DNA of 51,719 bases. It comes from Clostridia bacterium. GTDB lineage: Bacteria; Bacillota; Clostridia; Oscillospirales; CAG-272. The stretch covers positions 1 through 51,719 of the forward strand of contig CAAFYZ010000039.1 in assembly GCA_900767415.1 (NCBI GenBank), written 5' to 3'. The position numbers and the translations under genes are program-made. Numbering within the stretch: the stretch's first letter is position 1; each line of letters begins with the position of its first letter. The notes beneath the pieces were generated by a model. That model saw nothing but the letters and a program-made list of their open reading frames with translations, did not search any database and had not been told where the DNA came from. Shown here piece after piece: positions 23,149 to 32,533 of this stretch.

Positions 23149-23991
23149 GTGAAACGGATTGCGCTTTTACCGAACTTAAAAAAAGATCCAACCCTTCGCG
23201 TGACGGGGGCGATCGTCGGGCGGCTTCTGTCCTTCGGGGCGGAGCTCGTTTTGCCGCCCGAATATGCGGATGCGTTTCCGGATCTCGCGAGTGAGAATTT
23301 TCCCGCTGACCCGGAACTGTTTCTTGTGATAGGAGGCGACGGCTCGATCCTCGACGCATCGGTCGATGCCATAGCGACGGGCGTTCCCGTTCTCGGCGTC
23401 AATCTCGGCAAACTCGGGTATCTCGCAGAACTGGATCCCGCGCACCCCGAGCAACTGGATCGTCTCTTTTCCGGAGACTATACCGTGAAGGAAGAAATGC
23501 TTCTTTCCGTTTCCATTCTCAGAGAAGGGCGGGAGATCCCCTCACCGCGATATGCGGTCAACGAAGTCTTCGCCTCTCACGACAGTGCGATCGGACTGGC
23601 TACCGTAAAACTTTTCACATCGTCCGGTGAGAGTGTATCTTATCGCGCGGACGGCTTGATTTTCGCGACGCCGATCGGTTCGACCGCGTACTCTCTTTCC
23701 GCCGGCGGACCGATCGTCGCCCACAGCGTGCCCTCGATTACCGTAACTCCGGTTTGCCCGCACTCCTTTTTCAATCGTGCGATCGTGTTTTCTCCCGGGG
23801 AGACACTGACGCTCTCCGCCGACGAAGTGCCGCTCGGAGTGTCGGTGGACGGCAGAGCGTTCGATACGCTGTATCCCGGAGAGAAGTGCGTCATTCGCCG
23901 TGCCGCCCGCACGCTGAAATTTCTGACCTTCCGTGAAAACGATACTTTTTCCGCGCTCTTCTCCAAAATGCGGAAACTGGATGAGATATAA
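23149..23991 (+). CDS. nadK: NAD kinase
   Basis: NadK phosphorylates NAD to NADP. The 280 residues contain GGDGS (62-66), the conserved NEVFAS segment (about 137-142), and the NAD-binding GSTAYSLSAGGPIV (about 182-195). A GTG start at 23149 follows AAAGGAG with good spacing, and no nearer ATG fits. It lies 20 nt after tlyA in the long plus-strand run. Confidence 0.95.
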   Translation: MKRIALLPNLKKDPTLRVTGAIVGRLLSFGAELVLPPEYADAFPDLASENFPADPELFLVIGGDGSILDASVDAIATGVPVLGVNLGKLGYLAELDPAHPEQLDRLFSGDYTVKEEMLLSVSILREGREIPSPRYAVNEVFASHDSAIGLATVKLFTSSGESVSYRADGLIFATPIGSTAYSLSAGGPIVAHSVPSITVTPVCPHSFFNRAIVFSPGETLTLSADEVPLGVSVDGRAFDTLYPGEKCVIRRAARTLKFLTFRENDTFSALFSKMRKLDEI

Positions 23992-24044
23992 ATCACACAT
24001 TCCGAAAAACGGCGCGCCGCGCCGCAAACAGAAAGGACATCGTA

Positions 24045-24494
24045 ATGAAACGTACCCGACAGAATAAGATTCTCGAACTGATCGAAAAATACGAGATCGA
24101 TACGCAGATGACACTGCAGGAACGCCTGAAGGAGGCGGGCTTTGATGTGACGCAGACGACCGTCTCGCGGGACATCAAGGAGATGAAACTCATGAAAGGA
24201 CTGACCGAGCGGGGAACTTATAAATATGTCATGCCGAACCTTCGGAGCGAGGTACCGTCCCCCATGCTGAATTCCTCACTCGCCGCCGCGATCACCCGTC
24301 TCGACGTGTCGGATAATATCATCATTCTCCGCACACTGTCCGGCATGGCGAACGCGGTTGCCAGCTGTGTGGACAATCTTTCTCTCCCCGAGATTCTCGG
24401 AAGTGTCGCAGGAGACGATACCATTCTCTTCGTCGTACGCTCGGGAGAGGCGGAGCGCGTCAGAGGGAAACTGCTTTCCGCCTTCGGAAAATAA
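24045..24494 (+). CDS. argR: Arginine repressor/activator ArgR
   Basis: ArgR senses arginine and controls arginine metabolism genes. The 149 residues comprise a winged-helix DNA-binding domain (about 1-70, with VTQTTVSRDIKEMKL) and a C-terminal hexamerisation and arginine-binding domain (about 80-149). In the latter the TLSGMANAVASCVDNL and VAGDDTILFVVRS segments are typical, the second carrying the Gly-Asp-Asp arginine-binding motif. It sits between nadK and recN, the conserved Gram-positive position. Confidence 0.95.
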   Translation: MKRTRQNKILELIEKYEIDTQMTLQERLKEAGFDVTQTTVSRDIKEMKLMKGLTERGTYKYVMPNLRSEVPSPMLNSSLAAAITRLDVSDNIIILRTLSGMANAVASCVDNLSLPEILGSVAGDDTILFVVRSGEAERVRGKLLSAFGK

Positions 24495-24603
24495 GTTTTC
24501 CGCGGCCCGCGGCGCACGGTGCGCGTTTCGCTCCGTGCGGAAGACAGCCGCCGCCCGAAATAAAAAACGTCGGTGCGCCCGGCATACAGAAAGGAGACGG
24601 GAG

Positions 24604-26310
24604 ATGTTACTTTCTCTTCATATCGGAAATATCGCGGTGATCCGCTCCGTGGACATTGATTTTCCGCAGGGGTTTTCCGCACTGACGGGAGAAACCGGCG
24701 CCGGGAAATCCATGATCATCGACAGTGTGTATCTTCTTCTCGGAGCCAAAGCCGATAAGAATCTCATCCGCACGGGGAGCGACTTTGCCACGGTCAGCGG
24801 ACTGTTCGGCGAGTTTACCCCGGGGATTGCCGAAAAACTTGGAGAAGTCGGTGTAGCCCCGGACGAAGAAGGAAATATTCTTGTCCAAAGAACTCTGACA
24901 CCGGACGGGAAGTCGCAGATCCGCATCAACGGACGCGCGGTGAGTCTCGCGCTTTTGCGCGCGGTAACGCCCTACCTTGTCAGCGTGCACGGGCAAAACG
25001 ATACGCAGTCGCTTCTGAACCCGGAGCACCATCTTGAACTGATCGACATTTACGGCGGCACTTTGCAAAAACTCGCGGAATACAAGACGGCATACGCCGC
25101 TTATTGCGAGGCAAAGCGGGAGCTCGAGACACTCGCGGGACAGGCACGGGAGAGAGAACGACTGACCGAAATGCTGAAATATCAGATTGCCGACATCGAC
25201 GCGCTCTCACTGCATGACGGCGAAGAAGAAGAACTGGTGGATAAGAAGGTAAAACTCCGGAGCAACGAGCGGATCATGAAACAGGCGGGGTTTGTCTTCA
25301 AGGCGCTGAAAGGGAGCGAGAAGGGGAGCGTCTCTTTTCTTCTCGACCGCAGCATCGCCGCTCTGACACAGATTGCGGACGTGATCGCACCGGCGGGAGA
25401 ATACGCTGAGCGTCTAAGGGACATTCTTTACAGCGTAGACGATATTGCCGAGGAGGCATATGCTATTACCGAGGATGCGGACGGCGATCCGACGGAAAAA
25501 CTCAATGCGATCGAATCGCGTCTCGATAAAATATCCAAACTGAAACGAAAATACGGATTGACGGTGGCGGACATTCTCGCCTTCCGCGATCGTGCCGCGC
25601 ACGATCTCGATGCGCTTGAAGACGCGGACGGACGCCTTGAAGAACTTGCCACCGTAAAGGAGAGTCGTTACCGTGCGGCACTCGCACTCGCGGAAGAGTT
25701 GCACGTCATGCGCGCGGAGGCGGCGTCCCGACTGGAAGGAGAGGTAAAATCGGTTCTCGATTTTCTCGATATGCCGAAAGTCGTCTTCTTCGCATCGGTA
25801 AAACAGGAGAGCGTCGGCGGGGAAAAGGTCCTATATCCGAACGGCGCGGACCGTACGGAATTCTTCATCAGTGCCAACCGCGGCGCCGATCCTCAGCCGA
25901 TTGCGAAGATTGCGTCGGGCGGCGAACTTGCCCGCATTATGCTGGCGCTCAAATGTGCGCTCGCCGAGAAGGACGGTGTTCCGACGCTGATCTTTGACGA
26001 GATCGACGCGGGCGTCTCGGGGAAAACCGCGCGGAAGATCGGAATTAAAATGCGGGAGTTGGCAAACGGAGCACAGGTGTTCTGCGTTACCCACTCGGCG
26101 CAGATCGCGTCTCTTTCGGATACGCATTTTCTGATCAGCAAAACCGATGTGAACGGAGCGACGGAGACGCAGGTGCGCGTTCTGGATTTTGAGGGGCGCG
26201 TGTCCGAGATCTCCAGAATCCTCGGCGGCATTTCCGTTTCGGAGGCGCAACGCCGCGCGGCGGTGGATATGCTGAACGCTAAGGATACGGCAAATTCGGA
26301 GGACGTATAA
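24604..26310 (+). CDS. recN: DNA repair protein RecN
   Basis: RecN is an SMC-like ATPase for double-strand break repair. The 568-residue form starts at the ATG at 24604 behind AAAGGAG. The open frame begins 82 codons earlier inside argR and is not the gene start. Walker A is GETGAGKS (29-36). A coiled coil occupies about 150-400. The ABC signature region (IAKIASGGELARIMLALK) and Walker B (PTLIFDEIDAGVSGKTA) are near the C-terminus, and CVTHSAQIASL holds the switch histidine. A GC-rich imperfect hairpin (24513-24519/24533-24539) lies in the 109-nt gap after argR. Confidence 0.93.
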   Translation: MLLSLHIGNIAVIRSVDIDFPQGFSALTGETGAGKSMIIDSVYLLLGAKADKNLIRTGSDFATVSGLFGEFTPGIAEKLGEVGVAPDEEGNILVQRTLTPDGKSQIRINGRAVSLALLRAVTPYLVSVHGQNDTQSLLNPEHHLELIDIYGGTLQKLAEYKTAYAAYCEAKRELETLAGQARERERLTEMLKYQIADIDALSLHDGEEEELVDKKVKLRSNERIMKQAGFVFKALKGSEKGSVSFLLDRSIAALTQIADVIAPAGEYAERLRDILYSVDDIAEEAYAITEDADGDPTEKLNAIESRLDKISKLKRKYGLTVADILAFRDRAAHDLDALEDADGRLEELATVKESRYRAALALAEELHVMRAEAASRLEGEVKSVLDFLDMPKVVFFASVKQESVGGEKVLYPNGADRTEFFISANRGADPQPIAKIASGGELARIMLALKCALAEKDGVPTLIFDEIDAGVSGKTARKIGIKMRELANGAQVFCVTHSAQIASLSDTHFLISKTDVNGATETQVRVLDFEGRVSEISRILGGISVSEAQRRAAVDMLNAKDTANSEDV

Positions 26311-26335
26311 ATTGCAATAACTCACCGATAAGGGA

Positions 26336-27238
26336 GTGAGGCGATTGACTTTACCGCAGTTTCTTGCGGGGAGACGGATTCCGTTTTCCGAGAGGGAAGA
26401 TCTTTCCCGTCATACTTCGATCCGGTGCGGCGGCAGATGTTCCGTTTTTATCACCCCGCATAGGAAAGAAGATCTTGTCGCGTGTGCGGAGTTTCTTTCC
26501 CGCGGCGGCTATCCGTGGCATCTTGTCGGGCGCATGACCAACACTCTGCCTCCCGACGGAATGTGCGAGGACGTATTCTTGTCTACCTGCGCCATGCAGG
26601 AGATCCGTATCATCGGCGAACGGGCAGAAGTCGCGGCAGGCGTCGGTATGGCTGCGCTTGCGAAGGCGCTTCTGGAGAGGGAACGCTTCGCCTTCGCACC
26701 CCTTGCGGGCATTCCCGGGACGATCGGCGGTGCCGTGCGCGGGAACGCAGGTGCGTTCGGCAAAGAGACGGCGGATGCCGTGATCTCCTGTGAGATTTAC
26801 TCTCTCTCGGAGGGGAAGGCCCTGACCGTCCCGCGGGAGCAGATGCACTTTTCCTACCGCCGGAGCAGACTTTGCGAAAACCCGGAAGAAATTCTGCTTT
26901 CCGTCCTGTACGCGGCACCGCATTCCGACCGACGGACGGCAGAAGAGGAGATAGACCGGTTGCGGGCGGTCAGACGGGCATCACAGCCGATCGGAGAGCC
27001 GAGTCTCGGCAGTGTGTTTTTGCGCGTCGGAGATCGCTCCGCCGCATGGTACATCGACCGCGTCGGCGGAAAAGGGCTTTCCGTCGGCGGTGCGAAAATA
27101 TCGGAAAAGCACGCCGGTTTTATCGTGAACACGGGCGGAGCCACCGCACATGACGTGCGCACGCTGGCAGAAGAGATCCGCCGTAAGGTGCTCTCTTCTT
27201 ACGGCGTCTTTTTGACGCCGGAGATCACCATACTTTGA
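26336..27238 (+). CDS. murB: UDP-N-acetylenolpyruvoylglucosamine reductase MurB
   Basis: MurB reduces enolpyruvyl-UDP-GlcNAc to UDP-MurNAc for peptidoglycan, using FAD. The 300-residue protein has the FAD-domain stretch GIPGTIGGAVRGNAGAFG (about 123-140) and SYRRS (about 165-169). The PSLGSVFLRV segment carries the catalytic Ser, and the C-terminal PEITIL region carries the catalytic Glu. The usual GxGSN motif reads GRMTN (65-69), an unusual variant. Start choice is uncertain: GTG at 26336 is given, but TTG at 26345 has better spacing to AAGGGAG. The gene begins 25 nt after recN. Confidence 0.88.
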   Translation: MRRLTLPQFLAGRRIPFSEREDLSRHTSIRCGGRCSVFITPHRKEDLVACAEFLSRGGYPWHLVGRMTNTLPPDGMCEDVFLSTCAMQEIRIIGERAEVAAGVGMAALAKALLERERFAFAPLAGIPGTIGGAVRGNAGAFGKETADAVISCEIYSLSEGKALTVPREQMHFSYRRSRLCENPEEILLSVLYAAPHSDRRTAEEEIDRLRAVRRASQPIGEPSLGSVFLRVGDRSAAWYIDRVGGKGLSVGGAKISEKHAGFIVNTGGATAHDVRTLAEEIRRKVLSSYGVFLTPEITIL

Positions 27239-27262
27239 AAAATTTACGGGAGGAGGTGCCGT

Positions 27263-28180
27263 ATGTCGTTTTCCAAAGAGCAGAAGGCGGCGATCACGGA
27301 AGAGTCGTATAAACTTCCGTGTTGCCGCAGAAGTTTTCTTATCGGAGTCCTTGTGTCGAAGGCCGAATGCAGGGAAGGCGTCATTACCGTCCGCACGGAC
27401 GGAGAAGAAAGCGCCGCGGCACTTCTTCCGTTTATCACGGAGGCATTCGGAAAAAATGCCGTCGTTACGACGCCAACGGGCGGCGGCAGAGGACGGGAAC
27501 TCACTTTTTCGTCCCCGAGTGCCGAGCGGCTTCTGCTGCGCAACGCGGAGGAAATTTTGTACTATCCGTCCTTGAAGTGCCAGGGGTGTCGCGCCGCTTT
27601 TTTTGCCGGGATCTTCTTTGCGGTCGGTCGCGTCAGTGATCCGAAAAAGCAATTCTGCCTTGAATTTTCGTTCGGAAGCAGAATAAACACGTTCGAAGAG
27701 TTTTTTTCAGAAGTCGGACTTTCGCCGAAATATACAAAGCGGCGGGGAGAAAACATCCTCTATTTTCGCGATTCCGCTTCCATTGAGGATTATTTCGCAC
27801 TGGCGGGAATGAACCGTACCGCCTTCCTTTTTATGAATTTCAAAATCGAAAACGAGTTTCGCAACAACGCCAATCGCGTGACCAACTGCGAGACGAACAA
27901 TATCCGTAAGGCGGTTACCGCGGGTGCGGGGCAGATCGCGAAAATCGAAGAGATGGAACGTCTCGGACTTTTGTCCCGCCTTCCCGAAGAACTGGAACGC
28001 ACGGCGCGGTTGCGTCTTTTGCACCGTGACCTCTCGCTGTATCAGCTGGCGCAGAAGTCCGTCCCCCCGATTACAAAATCCGGCTTGTCTCACCGCCTTT
28101 CAAAAATTGTGAAAATGGCGGACGAGCTGCTGTCGGAGACGAAAACGAGGGGAGAGAAAAAACGGGGGAAAACTTTGTAG
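27263..28180 (+). CDS. whiA: WhiA-family DNA-binding protein
   Basis: WhiA combines a LAGLIDADG-like N-terminal domain and a C-terminal helix-turn-helix. It controls sporulation in Actinobacteria and affects division and chromosome segregation in Firmicutes. The 305 residues include KLPCCRRSFLIGVL (about 18-31) and CQGCRAAFFAGIFFAVGRVSDP (about 108-129). NRVTNCETNNIRK (about 199-211) and GLSHRLSKI in the DNA-binding helix region (about 275-283) complete the pattern. GGAGGAGG precedes the ATG. In many Firmicutes rapZ and yvcK sit next to whiA; neither is present here. Confidence 0.93.
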   Translation: MSFSKEQKAAITEESYKLPCCRRSFLIGVLVSKAECREGVITVRTDGEESAAALLPFITEAFGKNAVVTTPTGGGRGRELTFSSPSAERLLLRNAEEILYYPSLKCQGCRAAFFAGIFFAVGRVSDPKKQFCLEFSFGSRINTFEEFFSEVGLSPKYTKRRGENILYFRDSASIEDYFALAGMNRTAFLFMNFKIENEFRNNANRVTNCETNNIRKAVTAGAGQIAKIEEMERLGLLSRLPEELERTARLRLLHRDLSLYQLAQKSVPPITKSGLSHRLSKIVKMADELLSETKTRGEKKRGKTL

Positions 28181-28238
28181 TCCGTACGTTTCAAGAGATA
28201 CGGGATACTGTCGAATACGATCGAAGGAGGATTGACCG

Positions 28239-31200
28239 ATGGAAGAATTCGTTCATTTACATCTGCATACGGAATACAGTCTGCTTGACGGTGCCGCGAG
28301 AATCTCTGAAATTGCGGAGAAGGCGATCGCCGAGGGACAGCGTGCCGTGGCAATCACCGATCACGGTGTCATGTATGGTGCGGTGGATTTTTATCTCGCG
28401 CTGAAAGAAAAGGGAATCAAGCCGATCATCGGTTGCGAAGTCTATGTGGCACCCCGTACCCGCTTTCTGAAAGAAGGGCGCGGGGATTCCTCGGGGCATC
28501 ATCTGATCCTTCTTTGCAAAAACGAGACGGGTTACCGCAACCTTTGCTATATGGTGTCGGAGAGTTTTGTCAACGGGTTTTACATGCGCCCGCGCATTGA
28601 CATGGATCTGTTGCGGGAGCACGCGGAGGGGCTTGTCGCCCTCTCGGGTTGCCTTGCGGGGAAGATCCCGTCCCTGATCCTTGCCGGCAGTATGCCGGAG
28701 GCGGAAAAATACGCTTTGGAAATGAAAGCACTGTTCGGCGCGGATTTTTATCTCGAAGTACAGAATCATCACATGGACGATGAGCGCAGGGTGGCGTTCG
28801 GATTGAAAACGATCTCGGAAAAATACGGGATTCCCATGGTCGCCACCAACGACGTGCATTATCTGGAACGTTCGGATGCCGACATTCAGACAACTCTTCT
28901 TTGCATTCAGACGAACAACGTCATCACCGAAGGGAAACCGTTCGGTTTTGAAACCAACGAATATTATTTCCGCGGCACGGCGGAGATGCAGACGCTTTTC
29001 TCTGCGTTCCCGGGAGCGGTGGAGAACACCGTGAAGATCGCGGAAAAATGCAATTTCGATTTTGAATTCGGGAAACTTTATCTTCCGAATTTTACGTCGG
29101 AGGACGGTATGACCCATGCGGAGAATCTGCGGCGGGATACCTATCGCGGACTGGAACGCAGGATTGCCGACGGTCGGATCTCTTTCGACCGATTCCCGAA
29201 AGAGACTTATCTTGACAGGATCGAGTACGAGCTTTCCGTGATTATCGGCATGGGATTCGACGCCTATTTCCTGATCGTCGCCGATTTTGTTTCCTATGCG
29301 AAAAATCACGGGATTCCCGTCGGTCCCGGCAGAGGTTCCGGCGCCGGTTCTCTCGTCGCTTTTCTGATCGGGATCACCGATGTGGACCCCATTGCTTTCG
29401 ATCTGCTCTTCGAGCGGTTTCTGAATCCGGAGCGGGTTTCCATGCCGGACTTCGACATTGATTTCTGCTATGAGAGACGGGAAGAGGTCATCGACTACGT
29501 CAAGAGAAAATACGGGCAGGACAAGGTTGCGCAGATCGTCACCTTCGGTACGCTTGCCCCCCGTGCCGCCGTCCGCGATGTCGGGCGTGCGCTCGGAATG
29601 CCGTACGCTTCGGTGGACACGGTGGCAAAGCTGATCCCGCGGGAACTGAACATTACGATTGACGAGGCACTGAAACGAAAAGAACTCCGCTCGCTGTATG
29701 AAGAAAACGCCGAGGTGAAGCGGCTGATCGACATCGCCCGTCGGCTTGAAGGAATGCCGCGCCATGCGTCGACGCACGCCGCCGGCGTCGTCATTACCGA
29801 AAAGCCCACGTATGAGTACGTTCCGCTTTCGTACAGCGGGACGGGGGTTGTCACGCAGTTCGATATGACGACGGACGCCAAACTCGGATTGGTAAAATTC
29901 GACTTTCTCGGTCTTCGCTATCTGACGGTCATCGACGATGCCGAAAAGGCGGTAAAACGGAGAGTTCCCGATTTCGACATCGCGAAGATTCCCGATGCGG
30001 ATCCCGCCACCTTCCGTCTTTTGTCCGAGGGACGGACGGACGGCGTCTTTCAGCTGGAGTCGGGCGGGATGAAGCAGGTGCTTTCCCGTCTTGCTCCCGG
30101 CTCTCTCGAAGACATCATCGCGTGCATCGCTCTTTATCGTCCGGGCCCGATGGATTCCATCGACACTTTCATCGCGAGAAAACACGGAAAAGAAAAAACG
30201 GTCTATAAGATTTCGGCACTTGCTCCGATTCTCGACGTTACCTACGGCTGTATCGTCTATCAGGAGCAGGTCATGCAGATCTGTCGCGCTCTCGCTGGAT
30301 ATTCGTATGCACAGGCGGATATTGTCCGCCGCGCGATGGCAAAGAAGAAAGAAGACGTCATGCTCGCCGAGCGCGAACGCTTTCTCGCCGGGGCGAAAAA
30401 GAACGGCATTGCCGAAGCGGCCGCCTCCGAGGTGTTCGACGAGATGGTGAGTTTCGCAAAATACGCTTTCAACAAAAGCCATGCGACGGCATACGGGATT
30501 CTTTCCTATCGCACGGCATATCTGAAAGCACATTACCCGGCAGAATATTTTGCCGCTCTGATGACGAGCGTTCTGGATTCTCCGATAAAAATACGGGAAT
30601 ATATCGCCGATGTAAAAAAATACGGGGTGCGTGTTTTGCCTCCCGACATCAACGAGAGCGAACCCGTCTTCGCCGTCGTCGCGGGGAATATCCGCTTCGG
30701 ACTTCTCGCCGTGCGCAACGTCGGTCGCCAGTTCGCCGATGCGGTGGTTTGCGAGAGAAAGAACGGGGCATACCGTTCTTTCGATTCCTTTGTCGGCCGC
30801 CTTTCGGACGCGGAGATCAATAAGCGGACGATGGAGTCGCTGATTAAGTGCGGTGCTTTCGATTCTCTCGGCACGCCGCGCAGTGCGTTGCTCGCTTCGT
30901 ATGAGGCGATCGTGGACGGAGAACATGACCGTTCCCGCAACAATATATCCGGGCAACTGGATCTGTTTTCGGTGGCACCCGCCGCCGGTAAGAGCGGCGG
31001 ATTTGTCTATCCCGACATTCCGGAATATTCCAAACGGGAGTTGCTCCTCCTTGAAAAAGAGAGTTCGGGGATGTATTTTTCCGGGCACATGGCGGATAAT
31101 TACGCGCAGCATATCGCCGCCTTGTCTCCCGATCGTATCTCGGATATTTTCGAGGAGACGGCGGAGGAGAACGAAGCGTTAGCCACCAAGTACCGCGACC

Positions 31201-31745
31201 GCTCCAAAGTCGGCATCGCCGGTATCATCACGGCAAAAAAGACGAAGACACTGAAAAACGGCGACGTCATGGCGTTTCTCCGCGTCGACGATACCTACGG
31301 CGAGATTGAAGTCATCGTTTTCGCAAGACAGTATGCAAAACTTGCGGACGAGCTTTCTCCCGAAAGTGCCGTATATATCGAAGGCACGCTTTCGCTTGAA
31401 GAGGGGGAAATGCCGAAGATTCTGCTCTCCTCCGTAAAGAAACTTCTCGGCAACGCGGAATTTTCGGCAGAGAAGAGCGGGAGCCGCCCGCCGATGCCGA
31501 AAGAGACGTCGTCGGAACAAAAGACGCCCCGCCTCTTTCTGAAAGTTCCGTCCGTCGACGACAGACGTCTCGGCTCTCTGATGCGCCTTTGTTCGCTTCA
31601 CCCCGGCACGTGTGAGATCGTGCTCTACGACGGTTCGAGCGGGAAGTATGTGCGGTATAAGGGCGCGACGCTTTCTCCCGACGAAAGCGTTCTTGCGAGA
31701 CTGTCCTCTCTTTTCGGGAAAGAAAATGTTGTTTTTCGCCCGTGA
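28239..31745 (+). CDS. dnaE: DNA polymerase III alpha subunit DnaE
   Basis: The 1168-residue C-family polymerase has an N-terminal PHP domain (HLHTEYSLLDG at about 6-16) and an active site with the three-aspartate motif PDFDIDF (about 403-409) preceded by GRGSGAGSLVAFL. It continues with the fingers region (YPG-type IALYRPGPMDSIDTF). A helix-hairpin-helix region is near 800. An OB domain lies at about 985-1075 (VGIAGIITAKKTKTLKNG). Length is normal. It ends the plus-strand run that starts at nusB. GGAGG precedes the ATG. In Clostridia the replicative PolC is a separate gene, not in this window. Confidence 0.96.
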   Translation: MEEFVHLHLHTEYSLLDGAARISEIAEKAIAEGQRAVAITDHGVMYGAVDFYLALKEKGIKPIIGCEVYVAPRTRFLKEGRGDSSGHHLILLCKNETGYRNLCYMVSESFVNGFYMRPRIDMDLLREHAEGLVALSGCLAGKIPSLILAGSMPEAEKYALEMKALFGADFYLEVQNHHMDDERRVAFGLKTISEKYGIPMVATNDVHYLERSDADIQTTLLCIQTNNVITEGKPFGFETNEYYFRGTAEMQTLFSAFPGAVENTVKIAEKCNFDFEFGKLYLPNFTSEDGMTHAENLRRDTYRGLERRIADGRISFDRFPKETYLDRIEYELSVIIGMGFDAYFLIVADFVSYAKNHGIPVGPGRGSGAGSLVAFLIGITDVDPIAFDLLFERFLNPERVSMPDFDIDFCYERREEVIDYVKRKYGQDKVAQIVTFGTLAPRAAVRDVGRALGMPYASVDTVAKLIPRELNITIDEALKRKELRSLYEENAEVKRLIDIARRLEGMPRHASTHAAGVVITEKPTYEYVPLSYSGTGVVTQFDMTTDAKLGLVKFDFLGLRYLTVIDDAEKAVKRRVPDFDIAKIPDADPATFRLLSEGRTDGVFQLESGGMKQVLSRLAPGSLEDIIACIALYRPGPMDSIDTFIARKHGKEKTVYKISALAPILDVTYGCIVYQEQVMQICRALAGYSYAQADIVRRAMAKKKEDVMLAERERFLAGAKKNGIAEAAASEVFDEMVSFAKYAFNKSHATAYGILSYRTAYLKAHYPAEYFAALMTSVLDSPIKIREYIADVKKYGVRVLPPDINESEPVFAVVAGNIRFGLLAVRNVGRQFADAVVCERKNGAYRSFDSFVGRLSDAEINKRTMESLIKCGAFDSLGTPRSALLASYEAIVDGEHDRSRNNISGQLDLFSVAPAAGKSGGFVYPDIPEYSKRELLLLEKESSGMYFSGHMADNYAQHIAALSPDRISDIFEETAEENEALATKYRDRSKVGIAGIITAKKTKTLKNGDVMAFLRVDDTYGEIEVIVFARQYAKLADELSPESAVYIEGTLSLEEGEMPKILLSSVKKLLGNAEFSAEKSGSRPPMPKETSSEQKTPRLFLKVPSVDDRRLGSLMRLCSLHPGTCEIVLYDGSSGKYVRYKGATLSPDESVLARLSSLFGKENVVFRP

Positions 31746-31748
31746 GAC

Positions 31749-31778
31749 TTGACAGATCCCCCGCGCATGGTGTATAAT
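31749..31778 (+). promoter_or_regulatory. Promoter of cvpA-clp unit
   Basis: TTGACA (31749-31754), an 18-nt spacer and TATAAT (31773-31778) begin just after the dnaE stop codon. Confidence 0.85.
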
Positions 31779-31821
31779 AATCCAAAAATCCTAATACTAT
31801 CCGAAAGAAGGAGTATCCTGT

Positions 31822-32502
31822 ATGAAGTATGTTCTTGACGCCGTTCTGATCCTGATTATCCTGTTCGGGATCTTCCTCGGATATAAGCGGGGGTTTGTCA
31901 AAACGGTCGGACGCCCGGTTAAATTTTTCGCTACGCTGTTCTGTGCCTTTCATTTCTGCTCTCTCTTTTCCGAGCGCGTTCTGCATCCTCTGATTTCGGA
32001 ACCCGTGACGAAGCAGGTGTCGGACTATATCCGCACGCATTGCGGCGAGGTTACGGCGGAGAACGCGGGCGATACGCTTCCTACCGTGCTGAAACTGGCG
32101 GCAGGGCTTTTCGGGATCGACGTGTCCGACGCGGCGTCCCGCGGTGAGAACGTGGTCGACAGTCTGACATCGACACTGACGGCACCCGTGGTGGACATCG
32201 TTTCCACGATTCTGTCTTTCGTGGCTCTTCTGATTATCTGCTCGCTGATCTTCACCGTCGTGCTGTGGCTTGTGGATCTGCTTTTCCGCATCGGTCCCGT
32301 CTCGATCGTCAACAAGGTCGTCGGCGTACTGTTCTCCGGCGCGTTCGCGTTTTTAATTTCGTGGGCACTGGCGTCTCTTTTTGCCTTCGTGCTGGACACT
32401 TCGCTTTTCGACGGTGTCGCTTGGGCAGAGAATTTCGAGGGTGGTGTCTTCTATCGTTTTCTCAACCAATACAACCCGCTGGATCTGATCCTCAGTTTCT
32501 GA
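31822..32502 (+). CDS. CvpA family membrane protein
   Basis: CvpA-type proteins are small inner-membrane proteins of uncertain role, named for colicin V production. The 226 residues begin with a helix (LDAVLILIILFGIFLGYKRG), where the GYKRGF turn is a family feature. A polar insert (about 70-110) follows, then two strong hydrophobic stretches (about 112-155) and a last pair before the cytoplasmic C-terminus. It is 31 nt upstream of the ClpE-like gene, in the same likely transcript. Confidence 0.75.
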   Translation: MKYVLDAVLILIILFGIFLGYKRGFVKTVGRPVKFFATLFCAFHFCSLFSERVLHPLISEPVTKQVSDYIRTHCGEVTAENAGDTLPTVLKLAAGLFGIDVSDAASRGENVVDSLTSTLTAPVVDIVSTILSFVALLIICSLIFTVVLWLVDLLFRIGPVSIVNKVVGVLFSGAFAFLISWALASLFAFVLDTSLFDGVAWAENFEGGVFYRFLNQYNPLDLILSF

Positions 32503-32533
32503 GTCCGGGTCGCGGGACAAGAACGGAATACTC

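Noticed and set aside
28257..31112. 951-codon minus-strand open frame opposite dnaE
   Set aside because: It is a shadow of dnaE: the DnaE protein is complete and recognisable on the plus strand, while the minus product is basic, His/Arg-rich and matches nothing.
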